Source: Clostridia bacterium (GTDB lineage: Bacteria; Bacillota; Clostridia; Christensenellales; CAG-138). From it: a DNA stretch of 8,331 nucleotides. The notes below the pieces were generated by a model. That model searched no databases and had not been told where the DNA came from. It worked only from the letters and a program-made list of their open reading frames with translations. A program made the position numbers and the translations under genes. The stretch spans positions 1-8,331 of the forward strand of contig JAEDJH010000058.1 in NCBI GenBank assembly GCA_016296415.1. The letters are read 5' to 3'. Below are positions 1 to 5,928 of the stretch, one piece after another (position 1 is the stretch's first letter; each line of letters starts with the position of its first letter).

Positions 1-287
1 GCACGGTATTTTATGCGGAGATTATCGTACTTCACACCGTATTTATGTCCGTGGCAGGCGAATATCCTGACATTTTCAAACGTAAATACCGCTTCGGTGT
101 TTTCTGCGCTCATGTCGCAATTTCCGCTCACAGAACAAACAGGTACTCCCGTCAGCCTTCGGAGATAATCCGCATCCGACGTAAGGTCGCCGAGGTGTAT
201 CCATGCATCGGCATCGGGTATTGCGTTTACCGCACCGATAATTGATGCCGCAAAGCCATGTGTATCGCTGATTAAACCTATCTTCAC
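1..287 (-). CDS. YfcE/MJ0936-type metallophosphoesterase, 3' end cut by the window edge
   Basis: Ninety-five N-terminal residues are present; the reading frame runs off the left edge. The start is GTG at 287-285, preceded by AAGGGA (299-294) at 6 nt. The calcineurin-like metallophosphoesterase motifs appear in order: SDTHG (Asp8, His10), HLGD (Asp34), GNCD (Asn56, Asp58) and HGH (His79, His81). These are the ligands of a two-metal site in the YfcE/MJ0936 branch, a family of small cytoplasmic proteins of about 155-185 residues with phosphodiesterase activity on model substrates; the physiological substrate is generally unknown. It begins 11 nt after the dipeptidase stop, so the two are probably cotranscribed. 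It is not the YmdB phosphodiesterase that follows rny in Bacillus, because its motifs are of the SDTHG type. Family assignment is firm; substrate is not known. Confidence 0.88.
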   Translation of the reverse strand, partial: MKIGLISDTHGFAASIIGAVNAIPDADAWIHLGDLTSDADYLRRLTGVPVCSVSGNCDMSAENTEAVFTFENVRIFACHGHKYGVKYDNLRIKYR

Positions 288-298
288 GCTTTTTCCCT

Positions 299-1222
299 TC
301 AAACAAACCTTCTCATGTAATCTGCGAGATTGCCGTATGCTATTCCCGCAATCTGTTCCTCTGTATAGCCCAGTTTTTCAAGGCGCTTGGGCAGCTTTTG
401 AAGCATCGAGGAATTGCTCAGTCCCTCGGGATAGCTTCCCATACCGTCAAAATCCGAACCGATACACACCGAGCGGATTCCGCCAACCTCCGCCACACGC
501 TCAATTTGCCGGATTATGTCGTCTATGCAGGCGGTCGGTCTTTTTGTAAGCTGTAAATGGAAAAAGTTGATCCCGATAACACCGCCTCTTGAAGCGATCT
601 CCTTTATATGCTCGTCTGTAAGCGACCTCGGGTGTTCAAACACGCTCCTCGAATTGGAGTGGGAAGCGAATATCGGCGCATCTGTAAGCTCAAGTATATC
701 GTCTATTCCCCTGTCACTGAGGTGCGCCGTATCAATAGCCATATTCAGCCGGCACATCTCCCGAACCACATCACGCCCGAAAGCCGTCAGTCCCTTTGCA
801 TGCTTCCTCATGGCGGGCTGTGCCAGCTCGTTGGTGTAATTCCATGTCAGCGCCATTGCCCGTACGCCAAGCCTATGCAAGACACGCAGGTTGGCAATAT
901 TGCCCTCGATCGCCTCTCCGCCCTCTACGGTCAGAACAGTCGCATATTTTCCGCTTTCCGGCACATAATCCCTGTCGAAAACACAAAGCTCTTCGTGCTT
1001 TGCCAGCATATCGTGATAGGCGTCCACCATTTCCATACACTGATGCAGGTAGGGTTTTTTGATTTTTGAATCCACCCACACGGCATAAAGCTGCAGGCGA
1101 ACATTACCCTCCTTCATATAGGGCAGAGCGATGGCCTGACCTCCCCTCGGGCTGTCAAAATCATAGTTTCTGTTCACTGCACCGTACAGATAATCGCAAT
1201 GAGCATCGGCAATCGGATACAT
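299..1222 (-). CDS. M19-family (renal-type) dipeptidase, cytoplasmic
   Basis: A 307-residue zinc dipeptidase of the membrane dipeptidase (M19) family, which cleaves dipeptides and accepts a D-residue at the C-terminal position in several members. All expected active-site residues are visible: His8-x-Asp10 in DAHCD, bridging Glu100 in VEGGE, His167 in TAHLS, His188 in SHSNS exactly 21 residues later (same spacing as in the human enzyme), Arg199 in HPRS and Asp257 in GSDFDG. The protein ends in YGNLADYMRRF, typical of the family. No signal peptide or membrane anchor is seen, so it should act in the cytoplasm. The frame stays open upstream to an ATG at 1267, but the ATG at 1222 has a GAGGTG ribosome binding site and starts directly at the first conserved strand, so the shorter form is chosen. 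A 118-nt spacer separates it from rny. A role in peptide or muropeptide recycling is inference. Confidence 0.93.
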   Translation of the reverse strand: MYPIADAHCDYLYGAVNRNYDFDSPRGGQAIALPYMKEGNVRLQLYAVWVDSKIKKPYLHQCMEMVDAYHDMLAKHEELCVFDRDYVPESGKYATVLTVEGGEAIEGNIANLRVLHRLGVRAMALTWNYTNELAQPAMRKHAKGLTAFGRDVVREMCRLNMAIDTAHLSDRGIDDILELTDAPIFASHSNSRSVFEHPRSLTDEHIKEIASRGGVIGINFFHLQLTKRPTACIDDIIRQIERVAEVGGIRSVCIGSDFDGMGSYPEGLSNSSMLQKLPKRLEKLGYTEEQIAGIAYGNLADYMRRFV

Positions 1223-1340
1223 ACAACACCTCAAGACACTTTTAATAACAGACAGGGCTGTCTCCACCTACGGTATATTCGCCGGCGGTCCCGATAAGAC
1301 CCGCGATTTGCCGTTACGGTAAAAACAGCCCCTTTATTAC
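1223..1340 (-). other. rny-dipeptidase spacer with potential RNA secondary structure
   Basis: This 118-nt spacer has no gene, no intrinsic terminator and no convincing promoter, so the dipeptidase is probably reached by read-through from rny. Read on the minus strand it can fold into nested helices: an outer perfect 7-bp pairing GGGCUGU (1331-1325) with ACAGCCC (1261-1255), an inner ACGG/CCGU pairing, and a central GCGG-UC/GACCGC hairpin. ACAGCCC also belongs to a local dyad, GACAG-CC-CUGUC (1262-1251), which would compete with the outer helix. It matches no riboswitch class I can recall. A 7-bp pairing in a spacer this long could arise by chance, so the structure is only a possibility. Confidence 0.25.
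1227..1232 (-). promoter_or_regulatory. Ribosome binding site of the dipeptidase
   Basis: On the minus strand GAGGTG lies 4 nt before the ATG at 1222. It settles the start against the in-frame ATG 15 codons upstream (1267). The extra residues that start would add (beginning METALSVIK) match nothing conserved in the family. Confidence 0.75.
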
Positions 1341-2888
1341 TTATTTTGCAAACTCGACTGCTCTTGTTTCCCTGATGACATTGACCTTGATCTGTCCGGG
1401 ATACTCAAGCTCTGTCTCGATGCGCTTCACGATGTCCTTCGCCATGATTATGGTAGCCGCATCGTTTACACACTCGGGTTTTACCATTATGCGTACTTCT
1501 CTGCCGGCCTGGATCGCAAAGGATTTGTCAACGCCCTCGAAGGAGTTGGCGATGTCCTCGATCTTTTCAAGGCGCTTGATGTAGTTTTCAAGCGTTTCAC
1601 GCCTTGCACCGGGTCTTGCCGCCGAAATCGCATCCGCCGCCTGCACGAGTACGGCCTCGACCGTATTAGCCTCAACATCGCCGTGGTGCGCCATGATAGC
1701 GTGGATAACCTGGTTATTCTCACGGTATTTCTTCGCAACGTCGGCACCGATTTGAATATGCGGCCCCTCGATCTCGTGGTCAAGCGCTTTACCGATGTCG
1801 TGCAAAAGTCCCGCACGCTTTGCAAGCGAAACGTTTGCGCCAAGCTCTGCAGCCATTATTCCCGCAAGGTGTGCAACCTCAACGGAATGCTTCAGCACAT
1901 TCTGACCGTAGCTGGTGCGGTATCTGAGCCTTCCCAGCAGCTTTACAAGCTCATGGTGCAGTCCGTGTACGCCCGTATCGAAAACCGCCTGCTCGCCGGC
2001 TTCACGTATCTTCGTGTCAACCTCCTTGCGGGCCTTTTCGACCATTTCCTCGATCCTCGCAGGATGTATGCGTCCGTCGAGTATCAGCTTTTCAAGGGCG
2101 ATCCTCGCAACCTCACGCCTTACCGAGTCAAAGCCCGAGAGTATTACCGCCTCCGGCGTATCGTCGATTATGAGATCAACGCCCGTTGCGGTTTCAAGAG
2201 TTCTGATGTTCCTGCCCTCTCGACCGATAATGCGCCCCTTCATCTCATCGTTGGGAAGCGGTACGACGGAAACAGTGGTTTCCGCCACGTGGTCCGCGGC
2301 GCAGCGCTGGATCGCCAGCGATACGATGTTCCGTGCCTTTTTGTCAGCTTCTTCCTTTGTCTTTGCCTCTATCTCCCTAAGCAGCAATGCAGCCTCATGT
2401 CTCGCCTCACGCTCGACGTTGCCCAGCAGCATTTCCTTTGCCTCGTCCTTAGTCATGGCGGAGATCCGCTCAAGCTCCTGCATCTGGCGTTCGTGCATCT
2501 GCTTTACGTTCGCCTCGAGTGTTTCCGCCTCCTTCAGCTTCTTGTTGAGGACCTCTTCCCTCTGACCTATGCTCAAAAATTTGTTGTCGAGCAATTCGTC
2601 CCTTTGCTGCAATCTGCGCTCCATGCGCTGCAGCTCGTTTCTGCGGTCCCTGTTCTCTCGGTCATTTTCGCTCTTTATGCGATAAACTTCTTCCTTCGCC
2701 TCAAGGATCTTTTCCTTCTTCAGCGTTTCGGCTCTCTTCTGTGCATCCTCAATCATCTTCTGCACAGCGTCTTCGGCCTTTGCAACCTTTGCCTCGGCAA
2801 CGTTCCTCCTATAGCAGTAACCGCCGAACAACCCGGCAGCCAGCAGAGCAACTCCGCCGCCAACGTATATCAATATTTCCCAGTTCAA
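1341..2888 (-). CDS. rny: Ribonuclease Y (membrane-anchored endoribonuclease)
   Basis: RNase Y starts mRNA decay by endonucleolytic cleavage at the inner face of the membrane. The 515-residue length is close to the usual 520. Domains in order: a single N-terminal transmembrane helix (about residues 5-25), a long charged coiled coil (about 30-180), a KH RNA-binding domain with the GxxG loop as GREG (222-225), an HD domain with LLHDIGKA (His363, Asp364) and MAHHGD (His401, His402), and a C-terminal tail with the family signature EYPGQIKVNVIRE. The start is TTG at 2888-2886. It is the only start giving a complete membrane helix, since an in-frame stop lies two codons upstream, and a GGAGG site precedes it by 10 nt. 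The gene follows recA beyond a terminator and has its own predicted promoter. In some Firmicutes RNase Y associates with glycolytic enzymes and an RNA helicase; nothing here tests that. Confidence 0.97.
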   Translation of the reverse strand: MNWEILIYVGGGVALLAAGLFGGYCYRRNVAEAKVAKAEDAVQKMIEDAQKRAETLKKEKILEAKEEVYRIKSENDRENRDRRNELQRMERRLQQRDELLDNKFLSIGQREEVLNKKLKEAETLEANVKQMHERQMQELERISAMTKDEAKEMLLGNVEREARHEAALLLREIEAKTKEEADKKARNIVSLAIQRCAADHVAETTVSVVPLPNDEMKGRIIGREGRNIRTLETATGVDLIIDDTPEAVILSGFDSVRREVARIALEKLILDGRIHPARIEEMVEKARKEVDTKIREAGEQAVFDTGVHGLHHELVKLLGRLRYRTSYGQNVLKHSVEVAHLAGIMAAELGANVSLAKRAGLLHDIGKALDHEIEGPHIQIGADVAKKYRENNQVIHAIMAHHGDVEANTVEAVLVQAADAISAARPGARRETLENYIKRLEKIEDIANSFEGVDKSFAIQAGREVRIMVKPECVNDAATIIMAKDIVKRIETELEYPGQIKVNVIRETRAVEFAK

Positions 2889-2898
2889 TTTCTATCAA

Positions 2899-2903
2899 CC
2901 TCC
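2899..2903 (-). promoter_or_regulatory. Ribosome binding site of rny, supporting a TTG start
   Basis: A perfect GGAGG lies 10 nt before TTG at 2888-2886, at the long end of normal spacing. No ATG or GTG is available in this frame between the site and the membrane helix, so the TTG start rests on this site and on the conserved protein N-terminus. A small hairpin, TCGAT-CGGA-ATCGA (2920-2907), ends 3 nt upstream of the site. Confidence 0.8.
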
Positions 2904-2948
2904 AAATCGATTCCGATCGAGTATATAAAACGGCACACTCCGATGAAA

Positions 2949-2977
2949 ATTATCTATATCCATGCATTGCATACCAA
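2949..2977 (-). promoter_or_regulatory. Predicted sigma-A-type promoter of rny
   Basis: Minus-strand -35 TTGGTA (2977-2972), 17-nt spacer, -10 GATAAT (2954-2949). The -10 matches TATAAT at five of six positions and the -35 matches TTGACA at four. It lies downstream of the recA terminator and about 60 nt before the rny start, which fits a promoter needed to restart transcription. An 11-bp dyad ATGCA-A-TGCAT (2972-2962) occupies most of the spacer. A second -10-like TATACT is at 2925-2920 but lacks a good -35. Confidence 0.55.
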
Positions 2978-3011
2978 CATAACTACTCAATGATAGTGTA
3001 AATCCTGCGGC

Positions 3012-3048
3012 AAAAAAAGTCAAGGGCGCATATTGTCAGCACCCTTGA
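3012..3048 (-). terminator. Intrinsic terminator after recA
   Basis: On the minus strand a 10-bp stem, TCAAGGGTGC (3048-3039) with GCGCCCTTGA (3029-3020), contains one G-U pair and a 9-nt loop. After a single C it is followed by seven T (3018-3012). It lies 21 nt after the recA stop. It has a T-tract only in this direction, so it ends the recA transcript and separates it from rny. Confidence 0.92.
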
Positions 3049-3069
3049 ATCTGATAAAATATATTTCCT

Positions 3070-4089
3070 TTAATTTTTAGCGCCGCCTGCGCTGCTGTTT
3101 TCGGCTTCTTCTCTAAGCGCCTGACGAACCTTCGCCTCCACCTCGGCGTAAAGCTCCGCATTATCCTTGAAGAACAGCCTTGCGTTTTCTCTGCCCTGGG
3201 CTATCCTCATATCGCCGTAGGAGTACCACGAGCCGGATTTGGTCATTATTTTCTTTTCCACCGCAAGGTCAATGAGCGAGCCTTCTCTGGAAACGCCCTC
3301 GCCGTAGATAATGTCGAACTCCGCAACCTTGAACGGCGGTGCGACCTTGTTCTTTACGACCTTTATCCTCGTTCTGTTGCCTACGACGTCGTTGCCGTTT
3401 TTGATTGAATCGACCTTTCTCACATCGAGCCTGACCGATGCGTAATACTTGAGTGCGCGTCCGCCCGTGGTGGTTTCGGGATTTCCGTACATTACGCCGA
3501 CCTTTTCACGAAGCTGGTTGATGAACACCACCACCGTGTTCGTCTTTCCGATTACGCCGGCAAGCTTTCTCAGCGCCTGCGACATAAGCCTTGCCTGCAG
3601 TCCCACGTGAGAGTCGCCCATATCGCCCTCTATTTCGGCCTTGGGGACGAGTGCGGCAACGGAGTCGATTATCACGATGTCTATTGCTCCGCTTCTTACA
3701 AGCGTTTCGGCTATCTCGAGCGCCTGTTCGCCGTTATCCGGCTGCGACACGAAAAGTTCGTCAACATTCACGCCGAGATTGCCGGCGTATATAGGATCAA
3801 GTGCATGCTCGGCATCAATAAACGCCGCCGTTCCACCCGCCTTCTGCGCCTCCGCCACTATATGGAGGGCAATGGTGGTTTTACCGGATGACTCAGGCCC
3901 GAATATCTCTATTATTCTGCCCTTCGGCACGCCGCCTATACCCAGCGCCGCATCGAGCTCGATACATCCTGTGGGTATCACGGGCATTCCCGCATTTGAT
4001 GCGGCGGCGCCGAGTTTCATAATTGCGCCCTTGCCGAACTGCTTTTCTATTTGTGCCAGCGCCGATTCCAAAGCTTTTTCTTTTTCCAT
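3070..4089 (-). CDS. recA: Recombinase RecA
   Basis: RecA forms ATP-dependent filaments on single-stranded DNA, drives homologous pairing and strand exchange, and promotes LexA self-cleavage. The 339-residue protein has Walker A GPESSGKT (64-71), catalytic Glu94 in DAEHALDP, Walker B ending in IIIDSVAAL (about 139-147), loop L1 around EGDMGDSHVG (154-163) and loop L2 from NQLREKVG to ETTTGG (191-210). The C-terminal tail is short and only weakly acidic (REEAENSSAGGAKN), unlike the long acidic tail of the E. coli protein. The ATG at 4089 has GAGGGG (4102-4097) 7 nt upstream. The gene lies 46 nt after cinA, has its own promoter and is followed by a strong terminator. No recX is seen next to it. 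No obvious LexA box (CGAAC-N4-GTTCG type) is visible between 4090 and 4160, so SOS control is not supported by what can be seen here. Confidence 0.99.
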   Translation of the reverse strand: MEKEKALESALAQIEKQFGKGAIMKLGAAASNAGMPVIPTGCIELDAALGIGGVPKGRIIEIFGPESSGKTTIALHIVAEAQKAGGTAAFIDAEHALDPIYAGNLGVNVDELFVSQPDNGEQALEIAETLVRSGAIDIVIIDSVAALVPKAEIEGDMGDSHVGLQARLMSQALRKLAGVIGKTNTVVVFINQLREKVGVMYGNPETTTGGRALKYYASVRLDVRKVDSIKNGNDVVGNRTRIKVVKNKVAPPFKVAEFDIIYGEGVSREGSLIDLAVEKKIMTKSGSWYSYGDMRIAQGRENARLFFKDNAELYAEVEAKVRQALREEAENSSAGGAKN

Positions 4090-4117
4090 GGTTTTTCCCC
4101 TCGTTTAGTTTGTGTTT

Positions 4118-4146
4118 ATTATACTACATCTTATTTCATTTGTCAT
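4118..4146 (-). promoter_or_regulatory. Predicted promoter of recA, overlapping the cinA 3' end
   Basis: Minus-strand -35 ATGACA (4146-4141), 17-nt spacer, -10 TATAAT (4123-4118). That is five of six and six of six matches at optimal spacing, the best promoter in the window. The -35 box lies in the last codons of cinA, in the second copy of a tandem 7-mer GATGACA. The predicted start point is about 7 nt after the -10 box, giving a leader of roughly 20 nt before the recA ATG. Confidence 0.75.
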
Positions 4147-5377
4147 CTGTCATCAATGCTTTTCGCAGCATATCGAGGGCATGCTGTGTGGCATTGTACC
4201 TTATTCGGTACCTATCTCCGCTCAGCCGCAGCTCCTTCACCTGTGTTTTGCCGTTTATATACAGTCCCACATATACAAGTCCCACGGGTTTTTCCGCAGT
4301 TCCTCCTCCCGGTCCCGCTATCCCGGTGGTGGAAAGTCCAATATCGCTCCCTGCGGTTTTGGCAATACCCTCGGCCATGAGCGCCGCAACCTCCCTGCTG
4401 ACCGCCCCAACCTTTTCAATGACCGCCATATCCACGCCGAGCCTTTTGTTCTTTGCCTCGTTGGAATACGTCACAGCCCCCTCCAAAAACCATTCGGAGC
4501 TTCCCGCAATATCAATAAGTGAGGACGACAGCATTCCGCCCGTACAGCTCTCCGCCGCCGCAAGTTTTAAGCCGCTTTGCTTTATAAGCCTTGCACAAAC
4601 CGCCTGCAGAGTTTCTCCGTCCTCCGAGTAGACATAATCCCCAACCCTGCGTTTGATCTCATCTATCACGGGGCGCACTATCCGTTCGCCCTCCTCCGCA
4701 GTCCTGCACGAGGCGGTCACTCTCAAAAGCACCTCTCCCATCTGGGCATACGGGGCTATCGTCGGGTTTGTCTGTCCGTCTAGCATATCCTTCAGCGTAC
4801 TTGCCAGAGCGGATTCTCCGTAGTTGAATATTTTAAGCTCCTTGGAAAACAGTGTCGTATCGCACCACTGTCCGATATACGGCAAAACCTGCTCGTCAAG
4901 CATCGGGCGCATTTCCTTCGGTGGTCCGGGCATAAGCACGATTATTTTGTCGTTTTTATTTATTATGCACCCGGGCGCTGTACCGTTTTTATTGTAAAGC
5001 GGCACGCATCCAACGGGCAGATATGCCTGTTTCAGGTTGTTTTCGGTCATCTTTCTATTCATTCTCGAAAAGCGCTGTTCCATTTCGGTCTTTGCCCGCT
5101 CATCGAGATACAGCTCACAGTCCATCACTGCCGCCGCCGCTTCCTTTGAAATATCGTCGTCGGTCGGTCCGAGACCTCCCGTCATCAGCACAACGTCCGA
5201 CCTCTCCAGCGCCGTTTTTATCGTTCCGCAAAGCCTGTCCCAGTTGTCACCTACGGTTGAATTGTAATAATGATTTATGCCGTATTGGGCGAGCCTTGTC
5301 GCTATATACTGTGCATTCGTGTCGGTTATCTGCCCCATCAGCAGCTCCGTACCTATGGATAAAATTTCAGCTATCAT
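4136..5377 (-). CDS. cinA: CinA: MoCF-like domain fused to NMN amidohydrolase (PncC) domain
   Basis: A full-length two-domain CinA of 413 residues. The N-terminal molybdopterin-binding-like (COG1058) domain, about residues 1-170, has GTELLMGQ, TGGLGPT (66-72), GTAPG (132-136) and MPGPPKEM (149-156). In characterised CinA proteins this domain has ADP-ribose pyrophosphatase activity. The C-terminal domain, about 255-405, is the PncC nicotinamide mononucleotide amidohydrolase type (COG1546), with AAESCTGG (274-281, Ser277), VTYSNEAK (Tyr304, Lys309), TGIAGPGGGT (351-360) and KPVG (363-366). It converts NMN to nicotinate mononucleotide in pyridine nucleotide salvage. The start ATG has GGAGA about 6 nt upstream, and the gene begins 11 nt after pgsA. 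The 3' end carries the recA promoter's -35 box. The cinA-recA linkage is known from streptococci and bacilli; a competence role here is not shown. Confidence 0.97.
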   Translation of the reverse strand: MIAEILSIGTELLMGQITDTNAQYIATRLAQYGINHYYNSTVGDNWDRLCGTIKTALERSDVVLMTGGLGPTDDDISKEAAAAVMDCELYLDERAKTEMEQRFSRMNRKMTENNLKQAYLPVGCVPLYNKNGTAPGCIINKNDKIIVLMPGPPKEMRPMLDEQVLPYIGQWCDTTLFSKELKIFNYGESALASTLKDMLDGQTNPTIAPYAQMGEVLLRVTASCRTAEEGERIVRPVIDEIKRRVGDYVYSEDGETLQAVCARLIKQSGLKLAAAESCTGGMLSSSLIDIAGSSEWFLEGAVTYSNEAKNKRLGVDMAVIEKVGAVSREVAALMAEGIAKTAGSDIGLSTTGIAGPGGGTAEKPVGLVYVGLYINGKTQVKELRLSGDRYRIRYNATQHALDMLRKALMTDDK

Positions 5378-5388
5378 ACTATCTCCGT

Positions 5389-5928
5389 TTACTTAAAGCT
5401 TATCGCAGCTTTATTTTTAACAATATACTCCACGCCCGACAAAATCGTCACCGTCACCGCAAGCCATGTGAATATCACGTCAAGCGGAACACCGAGCTTT
5501 CCGAAAAACGGATTCCCGAGCAAAACCCATGTAATGGCGACGCATTGCAGCGTGGTTTTTAGTTTTCCCGTCTTGCTCGCCGCTATTACCGTACCCTTGC
5601 CCGCCGCCACAAGCCTTATGCCGCTTATTACAAATTCCCTTGCGATTATTATGAAAACGGCAACGGGGTTCATCATATCAAACGCCGCCAGCATTATTAG
5701 TGCGGCGGAGGACAGCAGCTTATCTGCAATGGGATCCATAAGCTTGCCAAAGTCCGTGACGATATTGTGCTTTCTTGCATAAGCGCCGTCGATTATGTCG
5801 GTTATATACGCCAAAACGAATATGCCCGCCGCAATATAGTTCCAAAAATCCCACGGCAGGTAAAAGCACGCTATAAGTATCGGCGGCATGCACATTCTGA
5901 AAATTGTAAGCTTGTTAGGTAAATTCAT
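5389..5928 (-). CDS. pgsA: Phosphatidylglycerophosphate synthase
   Basis: This integral membrane enzyme transfers the phosphatidyl group from CDP-diacylglycerol to sn-glycerol-3-phosphate, the committed step to phosphatidylglycerol and cardiolipin. The 179-residue length is normal. The CDP-alcohol phosphotransferase signature is complete: Asp44-x2-Asp47-Gly48-x2-Ala51-Arg52-x8-Gly61-x3-Asp65-x3-Asp69, within DIIDGAYAR to DPIADK. The N-terminal MNLPNKLTIFRM is typical of PgsA, and several hydrophobic helices follow (about 13-25, 30-45, 72-95, 125-138, 150-166). Its ATG overlaps the rimO stop as ATGA, with GGAGAG in the rimO tail serving as ribosome binding site, which suggests translational coupling. 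PgsA is preferred to phosphatidylserine or cardiolipin synthases of the same superfamily because of length, N-terminus and the conserved pgsA-cinA-recA order. Confidence 0.95.
   Translation of the reverse strand: MNLPNKLTIFRMCMPPILIACFYLPWDFWNYIAAGIFVLAYITDIIDGAYARKHNIVTDFGKLMDPIADKLLSSAALIMLAAFDMMNPVAVFIIIAREFVISGIRLVAAGKGTVIAASKTGKLKTTLQCVAITWVLLGNPFFGKLGVPLDVIFTWLAVTVTILSGVEYIVKNKAAISFK

Noticed and set aside
76..306. A 76-codon minus-strand open frame at the left end
   Set aside because: It is out of frame with the GTG-started metallophosphoesterase, whose metal-binding motifs all lie in the other frame. That gene is the real one.
1223..1267. N-terminal extension of the dipeptidase to the ATG at 1267
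   Set aside because: The 15 extra residues are not conserved-looking, and the ATG at 1222 has a good GAGGTG site and begins at the family's first strand.
2920..2942. Alternative rny promoter using TATACT as the -10
   Set aside because: The -10 is good, but the hexamer 17 nt upstream (TTTCAT) matches the -35 consensus poorly; the TTGGTA/GATAAT pair is better.
1683..2993. A 436-codon open frame on the plus strand opposite rny
   Set aside because: It lies wholly antisense to the unmistakable RNase Y gene and its promoter region, has no recognisable domain, and is explained by the codon use of rny leaving few stops in that frame.
4090..4160. SOS (LexA) box upstream of recA
   Set aside because: Looked for CGAAC-N4-GTTCG-like inverted repeats on both strands; none was visible in the spacer or the cinA tail.
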